Assembly: GCF_036245645.1 (NCBI RefSeq)
Contig: NZ_BTPE01000013.1
Coordinates: 79,316-143,315, forward strand
DNA: 64,000 nucleotides
Direction: 5' to 3'
From: Algoriphagus taiwanensis
GTDB lineage: Bacteria; Bacteroidota; Bacteroidia; Cytophagales; Cyclobacteriaceae
Part shown: piece after piece, positions 24,585-32,619 of the stretch
How positions within the stretch are numbered: position 1 is the stretch's first letter
Layout: each line of letters starts with the position of its first letter
Notes under the pieces: generated by a model
What the model was told of the DNA's origin: nothing
Seen by the model: the letters and a program-made list of their open reading frames with translations, nothing else
Database searches by the model: none
Position numbers and translations under genes: made by a program

Positions 24585-25927
24585 CCCAGGTAATTGCTCA
24601 CTCTCGGAATAGCCAAAATGGACTTTTGGCGACCATTGTAATAGGTCACCTTTTCCCCATCAAAAAACGCTCCTTCTTCCAGCATAATCCGAACGTCTTT
24701 GTTCCACTCCTTGACAAAAACAACGGCATTTAGCTCAATTGCATAACCGGTATTGGCATGAAGAGGAAAATCACCCGCACCGTGGGTGTCACCCTGATTG
24801 TCCCACATTCCGATGGTGGGTCCGGCCGAATGCCCATAAAACCCAAGCGGATGGGTATAGATACTTCCGCGAATCCCCTCTGCCTCCATCTGCTGTCGGG
24901 AAGCCCGTAAAATCTCATTTCCTGTTCTTCCCTCCACATAATTGGAAGTCAAAATATCCTGAAGGCGATTTCCAACTTTAAAAGCATCCTGCAAATAAGC
25001 GGGCACTTCGGTTTCACCCGCCTTTAAAACATAGGCCAGCTCCTGCGTGTCGGTATTGAGTCTCAGGTAGGTGATCCCAAAATCAATATGCAGTAAATCC
25101 CCGGGCATAATGACTGCTACATCCGGTCTAACCGCGAATGATCGGTTTGCTTCATTGGAATTCGGGTCAGGTCGCTGAATATCCACGGTAGGATGAAACC
25201 AGGTATCCAGCTTCATCTCTTTGATTTTTTCCCTGTAAAACCACACCACATCGTCTGTGGTAGTTACTCCCGGTGTGATTACTCGATCAGATAGTCCCTC
25301 TGCAATGATGTAATGGGCCAATTCCTGAATATGCTTATAGGCTGCCATTTCTGAGGCTGTTCTTGTCTCCAGCCAGCGCACAGCCAAAGTCTGGGCAGAG
25401 ACCACTTTGTCCTTAAAAGCATCAGGTAGCTTTTTCATGAACTCCTCGTAGTCAAAATGGGTCAGTCCATCCGCATGTCCATAGTCTTTGGCATAGTTGA
25501 GCCCGATTTTCTTGGGATTTTTTTCTTTAATAATCTCCATCAAGGCATTCCACTGATCAGGCTGAGCTTCTGGATCCCAGGCTTTTTTGAAGGACTTGCC
25601 CACATCATATCGGGCTATGGCAAAAGACTCTACTGCGGCATTGGGTGAAGGCTGATACATCACTAGGATGGTTCTTCGTCTCGCAGCATGCCAAGTGGAG
25701 GGAAGTAAGGTGCGGATTACAGGATCTTCGTTATACTCCCGGGACATGACAATCCACATATCAATCCCCGTTTCAGTCATGAGGCTGGGAAGGAGATTTC
25801 CAATTCTATCTTCCAGCCACTGATCGATGACTCGAGACTGTTCCCTTTGTGTAAGCACAGCAGGCTCTTGGGAAAAAGAAGAAAAAACAAAGCTGACCCA
25901 AAGGATCGAAAGAAGCATTAATCTCAT
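24578..25927 (-). CDS. exported M24-family metallopeptidase (Xaa-Pro aminopeptidase type)
   Basis: 449 residues from the ATG at 25927, which begins a signal peptide (cleavage near SSFSQ, residue 20). The N-terminal creatinase-like domain (GIDMWIVMSREYNEDP) is followed by the pita-bread catalytic domain. The metal ligands can be traced: Asp in LLHIDFGITY, a second Asp in LRLNTDTQEL, His in GFYGHSAGP, Glu in AIELNAVV and Glu in MLEEGAFF. Relatives remove an N-terminal residue before proline in the periplasm. It is the last gene of a probable NUDIX-MATE-M24 run. Confidence 0.85.
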   Translation of the reverse strand: MRLMLLSILWVSFVFSSFSQEPAVLTQREQSRVIDQWLEDRIGNLLPSLMTETGIDMWIVMSREYNEDPVIRTLLPSTWHAARRRTILVMYQPSPNAAVESFAIARYDVGKSFKKAWDPEAQPDQWNALMEIIKEKNPKKIGLNYAKDYGHADGLTHFDYEEFMKKLPDAFKDKVVSAQTLAVRWLETRTASEMAAYKHIQELAHYIIAEGLSDRVITPGVTTTDDVVWFYREKIKEMKLDTWFHPTVDIQRPDPNSNEANRSFAVRPDVAVIMPGDLLHIDFGITYLRLNTDTQELAYVLKAGETEVPAYLQDAFKVGNRLQDILTSNYVEGRTGNEILRASRQQMEAEGIRGSIYTHPLGFYGHSAGPTIGMWDNQGDTHGAGDFPLHANTGYAIELNAVVFVKEWNKDVRIMLEEGAFFDGEKVTYYNGRQKSILAIPRVSNYLGY

Positions 25928-25981
25928 AAGAAGGCGGTTTTTCAGCTCCAAGATAAAGGTTTGGAGTGAAAAGGAAAGAAA

Positions 25982-27352
25982 TTATTCCGCCAGTTGGGCC
26001 GCAGAAATTGACGAATTCGAGGACTGGATTTTTTTCTTGCTCAGGGAATTGAACCTAAAGAATAAAAGCACTGCGGTGATACTCAGACCAATGAGCAATC
26101 CATACCAAATGCCCTTTTCAGCAAATCCAAATTCAAAGGCTAGCACATAGCCTAAAGGTAGACCCAAAACCCAATAGGCCATCAAAGTGACCAAAGTCGG
26201 AACTTTCACATCCTCCAATCCCCGCAAAACGCCTAATCCCACTACCTGAACTCCATCACTCAATTGGAATAGACCAGCGATGATCAACAGGGAAGAAGAT
26301 AATGCAATTACTTCAGGATCATCGATATAAAGCTCAGGTAAAAAGTCCCTAAAAACCACAAATATCACCGCACAGAGAAACATAAAAGCCATCACCAACC
26401 CGAAGACTACCATCCCAGCCTCTCTCATTGCCTTGAGATTGCCTTTTCCAATCTGATTACTTACCCGGATCATTCCTGCAGTAGAAAGCCCCGTAGCCAT
26501 CATATAGCTGATGGATGCCAAATTGAGTGCAATCTGATGTCCGGCAAGGGCATTGACTCCGATCCAACCCATCATAATCGCAGCTGTACCAAATGCGGAT
26601 ACTTCAAAAATATATTGGAATCCAGTGGGAATGCCGATTTTCAGAATTCGGGTAATCATAGGAAAGCTCGCATTGGGATTGCGAAGCTTGAAATGATACT
26701 TTTTATACCGGGAAGAAGAAAGAATATATCCTCCCATCATCAGCATCATCAAAACTCTGGAAATTAGAGTAGCCAAGCCTGCCCCATTTAGACCCATGGC
26801 AGGCACTCCGAACTTTCCCCAAATGAAAACCCAATTCAAAAATACATTGACCAGGTTACAAAAGATGGTGATATACATCGCCTGTTTGGTCTGGGAAAGT
26901 CCCTCTGCCAGCTGCTTGAAAGTCTGGAAGACCATCATGGGCAGCAAGGAGGCTGTGATGATAAACAGGTATGGCAATGCCAAAACCACCACTTCTTCGG
27001 GCTGCTCCAGATAGGAAAGCCCTTGGGACAAGCCCAAAATGACCCCAATCAAAAGAATTCCTGCAGTGACATTGATCCAAAGCCCATGACTAAACAGCCT
27101 GGATATTCGCTTCAACTTACTTTTGCCATCCGCAATGGAGACCAAGGGAGTGATGCCCATAGATACCCCAATACCAAACATCATGATGACAAAAAAGATA
27201 CTGTTGGCCAAAGCGGAGGCAGCCAGAGGAACAGGACCTAACTGCCCCACCATCATACTATCAGCCACGCCCACAGCTACCTGCCCCAACTGACTTAGCA
27301 TCACCGGGTAGGCCAGAATAAAAGTTGTCTTAAAATGATCCTTAATCGTCAT
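25982..27352 (-). CDS. MATE family efflux transporter
   Basis: 456 residues with about 12 membrane helices in two similar halves. LSQLGQVAVGVADSMMVGQL near the N-terminus and the P-x-G-x-Q-x4-E block (GIPTGFQYIFEVSAFG, near 237) are the MATE signatures. It should expel cationic drugs or metabolites using a sodium or proton gradient. It follows the NUDIX gene by only 4 nt, so the two are cotranscribed. Confidence 0.9.
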   Translation of the reverse strand: MTIKDHFKTTFILAYPVMLSQLGQVAVGVADSMMVGQLGPVPLAASALANSIFFVIMMFGIGVSMGITPLVSIADGKSKLKRISRLFSHGLWINVTAGILLIGVILGLSQGLSYLEQPEEVVVLALPYLFIITASLLPMMVFQTFKQLAEGLSQTKQAMYITIFCNLVNVFLNWVFIWGKFGVPAMGLNGAGLATLISRVLMMLMMGGYILSSSRYKKYHFKLRNPNASFPMITRILKIGIPTGFQYIFEVSAFGTAAIMMGWIGVNALAGHQIALNLASISYMMATGLSTAGMIRVSNQIGKGNLKAMREAGMVVFGLVMAFMFLCAVIFVVFRDFLPELYIDDPEVIALSSSLLIIAGLFQLSDGVQVVGLGVLRGLEDVKVPTLVTLMAYWVLGLPLGYVLAFEFGFAEKGIWYGLLIGLSITAVLLFFRFNSLSKKKIQSSNSSISAAQLAE

Positions 27353-27356
27353 ATTG

Positions 27357-27899
27357 CTAATAGCCCAAAATGCGGGCAGCTTTTAGAATTCCAGCAACAC
27401 TAATGGAATCAGTGATTTTCCCTGCCATGACCCATTCCAATGCCTCCTGAAAGGGAAGCTTAACAATCTTCAATACCTCCGTCTCGTCAAACTCCGTCGC
27501 CCCAAAACTCAACTCTTCAGCCAAATAAATATAACCCACCTCGTCCGTGACTGAATTGGACGTGTGGATTTTCATGATTTCAGTCCATTTGCCAGCAGTT
27601 ATTCCCGTTTCCTCTTTCAGTTCTCTTTTGGCGGACTCCAAATGATCCTGATCGATTTTGCCTCCACCCATCGGGATTTCCCAAGAATACTCGTCCAAAG
27701 TGTAGCGATATTGGCCTACCAGCCAGGTATCGTGATTTTCATCAATCGGAACGATGGCCAAGGCCCGGTTTTTAAAATGGACTTTTCCATAAATCCCTTC
27801 TTTACCGGCAGGATTGAGTACCTGATGATTCTCTACCCGAATCCAGGGATTTTCATAGATCTTTTCCTCTTTGAGGGTTTTCCAGGGGTTTGATTCCAT
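27357..27899 (-). CDS. NUDIX hydrolase (ADP-ribose pyrophosphatase-like)
   Basis: 180 residues. The Nudix box (about residues 79-101) begins GGGKIDQ and contains RELKEETGI, giving the Gx5Ex7REUxEExGU pattern with all four acidic metal ligands. YRYTLDEYSWEIPMGG before it is typical of the ADP-ribose/nucleoside-diphosphate-sugar pyrophosphatase branch. The enzyme cleaves a diphosphate linkage, most likely ADP-ribose or a nucleotide sugar. It is the first gene of the run with the MATE transporter. Confidence 0.88.
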   Translation of the reverse strand: MESNPWKTLKEEKIYENPWIRVENHQVLNPAGKEGIYGKVHFKNRALAIVPIDENHDTWLVGQYRYTLDEYSWEIPMGGGKIDQDHLESAKRELKEETGITAGKWTEIMKIHTSNSVTDEVGYIYLAEELSFGATEFDETEVLKIVKLPFQEALEWVMAGKITDSISVAGILKAARILGY

Positions 27900-27905
27900 A
27901 TTTAT

Positions 27906-27938
27906 TCAAAAAAAAAGGGTAGCAATTTGCCACCCTTT
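27906..27938 (-). terminator. rho-independent terminator of the Lrp gene
   Basis: On the minus strand GGGTGGC pairs with GCTACCC (one G-T wobble) around a 5-nt loop and is followed by a long T run. It starts 19 nt after the stop codon of the Lrp-family gene. Confidence 0.85.
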
Positions 27939-27956
27939 CTATGATTAGATTGCTGA

Positions 27957-28439
27957 TTAAGCAGGAATAGGCAAAACTTTTGAATCCTTAAAGGTAGAGA
28001 GAATTACCATGGACTGCATGGAATCCACTTCTTTGATTTCGGAAACCTTCTCCAGCATCAATTTTTGATAAGCGGTAATGTCCTTGGCAATGATCTTCAG
28101 AATGAAATCTCCTGTACCTGTGATATGGTGACATTCGATGACCTCCTGAATGTCATTGATCTCCTTCATGAATGCATCGATATTTCCTTTATTGTGTCCG
28201 ATCAAGCTAACCAAAACGAATGTGCTAACACCCAAACCGATTTTTTCAGGGTCCAGTTTAGCATGGTAGCTTTTGATAATTCCAGATTGCTCCAGCTTCT
28301 TTACTCGCTCCAAAGTAGGTGCAGGAGAGAGTCCGATGTCCTTGGACAATTGGGCATTGGTAATCTTGGCATTGGCCTGAAGAATCTCAAGTATTCTACG
28401 GTCGATTTTATCAAATTTGATTCTTACACTATTGTCCAT
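27957..28439 (-). CDS. Lrp/AsnC family transcriptional regulator
   Basis: 160 residues. The N-terminal winged helix-turn-helix is clear (IDRRILEILQANAKITNAQLSKDIG and LSPAPTLERVKKLEQSGII), followed by the RAM/ligand domain (GLGVSTFVLVSLI, ECHHITGTGDFILKI). Such proteins form octamers or dimers that sense amino acids and control their metabolism. The gene is monocistronic, with its own promoter and terminator, and probably regulates itself. No target can be assigned from the neighbourhood. Confidence 0.92.
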   Translation of the reverse strand: MDNSVRIKFDKIDRRILEILQANAKITNAQLSKDIGLSPAPTLERVKKLEQSGIIKSYHAKLDPEKIGLGVSTFVLVSLIGHNKGNIDAFMKEINDIQEVIECHHITGTGDFILKIIAKDITAYQKLMLEKVSEIKEVDSMQSMVILSTFKDSKVLPIPA

Positions 28440-28471
28440 GTTTCTACGTCTTTACAAAATTTTCTGTGGCG

Positions 28472-28479
28472 CAAATTTA
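28472..28479 (-). promoter_or_regulatory. -7 element of the Lrp gene
   Basis: TAAATTTG on the minus strand is a perfect TAnnTTTG match 33 nt before the ATG at 28439. The flanking DNA (28475-28512) is very A+T rich with short inverted ATTTTAAAT-type stretches, where an Lrp-family protein could bind its own promoter. Confidence 0.5.
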
Positions 28480-28650
28480 ATATAATTGATTAAAATTTTA
28501 AATCGATTGTTCGCTTTTTGATGAACGGATTCAAAATTTTTTAGAAGTATTTCTGAGTATTTGGCAGTGAATTCCTTACAAACAGCAAGGTACTCGCGAA
28601 AATTTCAAATTATCTCCTGCCTTAGAGTGGTTCTAACGGGAAGGCCGAAT

Positions 28651-29847
28651 TTAAAGTTTATTCTTTTTTATAAAATCTCTGGCTTCTTTGTGAGCGGGGT
28701 GTTTTCGCTTGGCATATTTCTTTACCCGGTTAAAATACGCTTTGGCCTTAGCCTTATTTCCTGCTTCGGATTCTATTTTTCCCAACTGGATTAAGGCATG
28801 CAGGTAATAGCCGCTTTCTTGGGATTCGGATTCTTCGCCATAGGCCACCGTTTTTTGGTAATACTGCTTGGCCACGGCTTTATTTCCAGTCCTAAAGTTA
28901 TACTCAGCTACATAAAAAGACGCATACCTTCCGCTATTCGCTTCATAGCCGGTTTGCTTTTGATCTATTCGATCCAATATTTCATAGGATTCCCGGACCG
29001 ATTCAGACCATCGCCCCACCGAATAAAGGTGTCTTGCATAAGATCTGTGGAAATAGGGATTGTTTGGAAACTTCTGGTGCAAATATTCAGAAATTCTCAA
29101 GGCATCGTAGGGCCTATTTTCCATAGAAGCATAAAGCCGGAAGAGAAAATACTGTGCCTCCACTCGGGTATAAAAGGCATTGCTGGCCACAGTTTCGAGC
29201 TGCTGGATTCCCAATTCCTTGTTTCCTTTGGGAAAAAGGGCCATCACAGGACGGAGTAAGGGATAATTTTCAGGAATCCACACCGAGAAATAATTGAATA
29301 GCGCATCTCCCAATAGCAACTCCGGATTGAATTCTTCCTCTCCCCTGCTCAATTCCATGTACTTCAGTGCATTTTTTCCGGCAAAAGTGGCTTTGGTCCA
29401 GCTTTTCCGCTCACTGTATAACCGTCCCATAAAACCGTATCCAGCCGCCAAAAAGAACGCAGCTTCCTTGTTGTTGGGATTGGCATCAAACATTCTCTCT
29501 GCCTTTTCATTTGCACGCTCCAAGTATTGGATAAACACATTGTCGTAACGGGTATTGGTCACGTCCACTTCAATCCTCCACCAATAGCCCAAAGCCATCA
29601 GAAAATCCGGAAGCGGATGCTCAGGATATTGGTACATGATGACTAAAAAATCCCGCTCGGCCGTGGGAAAGTCAAAATTGTACATGCTGTTGATCGCCTT
29701 GGTAATCCGGTACTGCAAGCCCTTGTCCAAAAGCAGATATTCTGAATTGGACGGTAATTCGACAGGCTGCTGAGGCTGGGCCTGAAGTCCAAGTGACCCA
29801 AGAAGCAACACTAAGAAAAAGATATATTCGGTTATTCTTTTATTCAT
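28651..29847 (-). CDS. exported TPR-repeat protein
   Basis: 398 residues. A signal peptide (residues 1-23, ending LQAQ) precedes helical repeats of about 34 residues across the whole protein, for example PTAERDFLVIMYQYPEHPLP, KEAAFFLAAGYGFMGRLYSE and AKAYFNRVKKYAKRKHPAHK. I recognise it as a conserved Bacteroidota periplasmic TPR protein without an assigned role. It stands alone, between the Lrp gene and a divergent membrane protein gene. Confidence 0.7.
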   Translation of the reverse strand: MNKRITEYIFFLVLLLGSLGLQAQPQQPVELPSNSEYLLLDKGLQYRITKAINSMYNFDFPTAERDFLVIMYQYPEHPLPDFLMALGYWWRIEVDVTNTRYDNVFIQYLERANEKAERMFDANPNNKEAAFFLAAGYGFMGRLYSERKSWTKATFAGKNALKYMELSRGEEEFNPELLLGDALFNYFSVWIPENYPLLRPVMALFPKGNKELGIQQLETVASNAFYTRVEAQYFLFRLYASMENRPYDALRISEYLHQKFPNNPYFHRSYARHLYSVGRWSESVRESYEILDRIDQKQTGYEANSGRYASFYVAEYNFRTGNKAVAKQYYQKTVAYGEESESQESGYYLHALIQLGKIESEAGNKAKAKAYFNRVKKYAKRKHPAHKEARDFIKKNKL

Positions 29848-29923
29848 CCTACACAGGTATTCTCCACAAAACTAAAGCGAATTGGCCACAATCAATTAGA
29901 TTTAGGAGGATTTAGCATTTCCC

Positions 29924-30571
29924 ATGGCAAAACACGCTTCTCCTTTGGCACAACGTTTAAGCGAACTGATTGATTTCGACAAACGTGTCTTTTTTTTCTT
30001 CCTGCTCTTCATTTTTCTTTTAATCCGGTATCTGACCAATGTTTTGGTATTGGAGGCTATTCCAGGGTACGAGGATTTAGAGAGAAAAGGCGATTTGATG
30101 TTTTTTCACTTGTTCAATTCCCTGAATTATCTCTGGACGCCTTTTGCCCTGCTGTGGAAATTCACCGTGATCGCCTTTTTATTTTGGTCTATTGGACTGA
30201 TGATTGGGTATAAGGCGGATTTTAAAGCACTTTGGAAGTTTGCCTTGGTGGCAGAAGTGGTTTTTATTTTCCCTGAACTCCTCAGAATCCTCACCTATAT
30301 CAATCCTTCTGGCAATATCACCTATCAGGAAATCCAGAATTTTGAACCCCTATCGGCACTTTGGCTGGTCGGACCTGAAAATATTGAAGAAAAGTACCAC
30401 TACCCTCTTTCAGTTCTAAATGTCTTTGAGATTCTTTACGGAATCTTCTGGGTATTTGGCTACCATATGATCAGCCGAAGAAATCTCACCGAAAGTACTG
30501 TCGTGGTACTATTGGCTTATTTCCTTCCTTTGTTTATTTGGTTGGCATTTTACATCGGTGCATATCGCTAG
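29924..30571 (+). CDS. hypothetical polytopic membrane protein
   Basis: 215 residues with about five membrane helices (22-45, 72-95, 105-125, 160-180, 192-212). I do not recognise a family with certainty; the layout resembles small YIP1-like proteins. The stop codon overlaps the 3' end of the convergent DUF2256 gene by 4 nt. Confidence 0.6.
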   Translation: MAKHASPLAQRLSELIDFDKRVFFFFLLFIFLLIRYLTNVLVLEAIPGYEDLERKGDLMFFHLFNSLNYLWTPFALLWKFTVIAFLFWSIGLMIGYKADFKALWKFALVAEVVFIFPELLRILTYINPSGNITYQEIQNFEPLSALWLVGPENIEEKYHYPLSVLNVFEILYGIFWVFGYHMISRRNLTESTVVVLLAYFLPLFIWLAFYIGAYR

Positions 30572-30714
30572 GCTTTTCTTTTGGATTTTGCCTCTCCTGA
30601 GCATCGCTTGGAGCAATATTTTACCTCCTCCCAGTTTTTTTCCCACTTCTTTCTCCAAGTAAATGGACGGGAACAGACAGGGCACATTTTAGTCGGTAAA
30701 TGTTCTTTTTTCAT
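30568..30714 (-). CDS. DUF2256 family small zinc-finger protein
   Basis: A 48-residue gene running from ATG 30714 to TAG 30568. The sequence contains KMCPVCSRPFTWRKKWEKNW and then KYCSKRCSG: a CxxC and a CxxxC pair that form a small zinc-ribbon, with a Trp/Lys-rich linker, exactly the DUF2256 pattern. Function is unknown. It lies 40 nt after the photolyase-family gene on the same strand, so the two are probably cotranscribed, and the TIGR03643 gene sits on the other side of the photolyase. A nucleic-acid accessory role is an inference. Confidence 0.85.
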   Translation of the reverse strand: MKKEHLPTKMCPVCSRPFTWRKKWEKNWEEVKYCSKRCSGEAKSKRKA

Positions 30715-30754
30715 TGATTTTCAGTGTTTTTGATCGGGTGAATCCTCATTTGAG

Positions 30755-32224
30755 CTATGCCCAACGCTTGGATAAGGTATGTCTAGCCAAAATCCTCTCG
30801 GCTTCTTTGAGCACCTCAGGAAGTTTTTGAGCCCCCCAAATCACCTCCCTTGCTTTGGCGGCAGCTTTCTCCAAATCCACCAAAGGCAGAGGATAATCTT
30901 TACCAAGCTCCAACCCCAAATTACCTTGTTCCAAAGGAGTCAAAACCCAAGGCGTATGGATGAGGGAATTGGGCAGATTTCGGAGTTCAGGCACCCACTT
31001 TCGGATAAATATTCCATCCGGATCATGATCCAGAGACTGCTTGACAGGATTGTAAATTCGAACAGTATTGATACCCGTGACTCCGGCTTGCATCTGCAAT
31101 TGGGGATAATGGATACCCGGCTCGAAGTCCAAAAACATTCGAGCCAAATGATTGGAACCGGATTTCCAGCTTTGTCCCAAATGATGGGTCAAAAAAGACA
31201 CCACCATAGCGCGCATGCGAAAATTCAGGTATCCCGTCTCCTTCAGGCATCGCATGCAGGCATCTACCAGGGGCACTCCTGTTCTCCCCTCCTCCCAGGC
31301 TTTGATCAAATTCTCGTTTTTCTCCAAAGGCAAATGAAGAAATCCCCTATTGATGGGCTCAAACTCCATTCGGGACTCCATCTCAAACTTTTGGATAAAG
31401 TGACAATGCCATTTGAGTCGGGACTGGAAATTGGTCCAATTCCTAGATTGTTTACCTGTTTTAGCCTGAACTTGAGAAAGCTGGTACACCTCTCGAAGGG
31501 AAAGGCATCCCCAGGCTAAATAAGGTGATAACCTACTGCAGGATTTACGGCTGAGTTCCGGCTTGCTGATATTTCTGCTGTAATCTTTGACCCGATCGGA
31601 AAGAAAACTCTGAAGGTATTTCCTTCCCTTGGACTCTCCTCCGGGTTGCATCAGAGGATTGGGGATTTTCCATGCTTCAGGAATGGGATTTTGGCGAAAC
31701 TCGTCCCAAATATCCTCATTAAAACCAACCCAAGAGGCTCGATTCCAATCCGGCTGGGCAAGTGCTGAGCTCATGAATCCAAACCAGAGATTATTCCATC
31801 GATGTCGGTTTTTTCTACCTCTTTCCACCCCTTGCTGAAGATATTCCTTCCATTTGATTCCTTTCCGTTGGAAAAAATCGACCAAGCTCAAATCCCGCTT
31901 GAAGGTCAAATCAATCCCTGTCTCCTGATGGGAATACACAGTCTGAATGGAAAACATCTCGGAAAGGAAAGTGAAGACTTCTTCTGCTTCCCGGTAAAAT
32001 ATAGCCACTTGAGTGGAATGGGTATGGAGTCGGATTTGAAGATCCTGAAGACTTTCCCAGACAAACCTCCAATGTCGGACATCACTTTGGGGAGCTTGAA
32101 CCAGGCTAGGCTCAAAACAATACATGATCAATACGGGAAAGCCTGAGTCAATCGCTTCTGCCAGCGGGGCATGATCACTCAGTCTGAGGTCTCTTTTCAG
32201 CCAAACCAGGGAAATTTTCTGCAC
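30755..32224 (-). CDS. cryptochrome/deoxyribodipyrimidine photolyase family protein
   Basis: 489 residues from the GTG at 32224 (TTG at 32251 is the alternative; no ATG fits). The N-terminal Rossmann domain begins ISLVWLKRDLRLSDHAPL; the C-terminal FAD domain has LSPYLAWGCLSLREV, WEEGRTGVPLVDACMR, LNFRMRAMVVSFLTHHLGQS and VRIYNPVKQSLDHDPDG. By an ungapped alignment against Escherichia coli PhrB from memory, the NNGGWQW loop is replaced by GIHYPQL, and only one of the three electron-transfer tryptophans is kept (Trp353 in GQSWKSG). It may therefore be a divergent photolyase or a photoreceptor; a repair substrate cannot be deduced. Flanked by DUF2256 and TIGR03643 genes. Confidence 0.85.
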   Translation of the reverse strand: MQKISLVWLKRDLRLSDHAPLAEAIDSGFPVLIMYCFEPSLVQAPQSDVRHWRFVWESLQDLQIRLHTHSTQVAIFYREAEEVFTFLSEMFSIQTVYSHQETGIDLTFKRDLSLVDFFQRKGIKWKEYLQQGVERGRKNRHRWNNLWFGFMSSALAQPDWNRASWVGFNEDIWDEFRQNPIPEAWKIPNPLMQPGGESKGRKYLQSFLSDRVKDYSRNISKPELSRKSCSRLSPYLAWGCLSLREVYQLSQVQAKTGKQSRNWTNFQSRLKWHCHFIQKFEMESRMEFEPINRGFLHLPLEKNENLIKAWEEGRTGVPLVDACMRCLKETGYLNFRMRAMVVSFLTHHLGQSWKSGSNHLARMFLDFEPGIHYPQLQMQAGVTGINTVRIYNPVKQSLDHDPDGIFIRKWVPELRNLPNSLIHTPWVLTPLEQGNLGLELGKDYPLPLVDLEKAAAKAREVIWGAQKLPEVLKEAERILARHTLSKRWA

Positions 32225-32248
32225 GTCTAGAAAACTTTCAGCACGAGG

Positions 32249-32257
32249 CAAAGTTTG
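32249..32257. promoter_or_regulatory. palindromic -7 element shared by divergent genes
   Basis: CAAAGTTTG reads as AAACTTTG on the minus strand and AAAGTTTG on the plus strand, each a 7-of-8 match to TAnnTTTG. It lies in the 39-bp space between the photolyase GTG (32224) and the TIGR03643 ATG (32264) and could serve both. Weak support. Confidence 0.3.
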
Positions 32258-32263
32258 AGATTC

Positions 32264-32548
32264 ATGAAGAAATTGAAAGATTTATCCGAAGAAGAAGTGG
32301 ATCGAATCGTGGAGATGGCTTGGGAAGACCGTACTCCATTTGATGCGATTCAGGCTCAATTTGGAATCAGTGAGGGAGAAACCATTGCTCTGATGCGAAA
32401 AACCATGAAAAGAAGCTCCTTCAAAATGTGGAGAGCTAGAGTGCAGGGCCGAGCCACCAAGCATGCCAAAAAAGCTCCCGAAGACATGGATACTTTTAAA
32501 TCAAGGATGCAAAAAAGCATAGCTCTGAATAAGATTTCCAAACGATAG
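32264..32548 (+). CDS. TIGR03643 family small protein
   Basis: 94 residues from the ATG at 32264. DLSEEEVDRIVEMAWEDRTP and then AQFGISEGETIALMRK resemble a small helix-turn-helix unit, followed by KRSSFKMWRARVQGRATKH, the signature I recognise as TIGR03643. The C-terminal ~30 residues are basic. Function is unknown; the pattern suggests nucleic-acid binding. It is transcribed divergently from the photolyase-family gene and is followed by a strong bidirectional terminator. Confidence 0.85.
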   Translation: MKKLKDLSEEEVDRIVEMAWEDRTPFDAIQAQFGISEGETIALMRKTMKRSSFKMWRARVQGRATKHAKKAPEDMDTFKSRMQKSIALNKISKR

Positions 32549-32563
32549 AATCCCTGAAAAATC

Positions 32564-32594
32564 AAAAAAAGGCAGATCACCCGATCTGCCTTTT
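32564..32594. terminator. bidirectional terminator between TIGR03643 and DUF4394 genes
   Basis: AAAGGCAGATC (32568-32578) pairs perfectly with GATCTGCCTTT (32583-32593), loop 4 nt, with an A run on the left and T run on the right, so it can stop transcription from both convergent genes. Confidence 0.88.
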
Positions 32595-32619
32595 ATGTTC
32601 AAGTCAACCCATTCATCTA

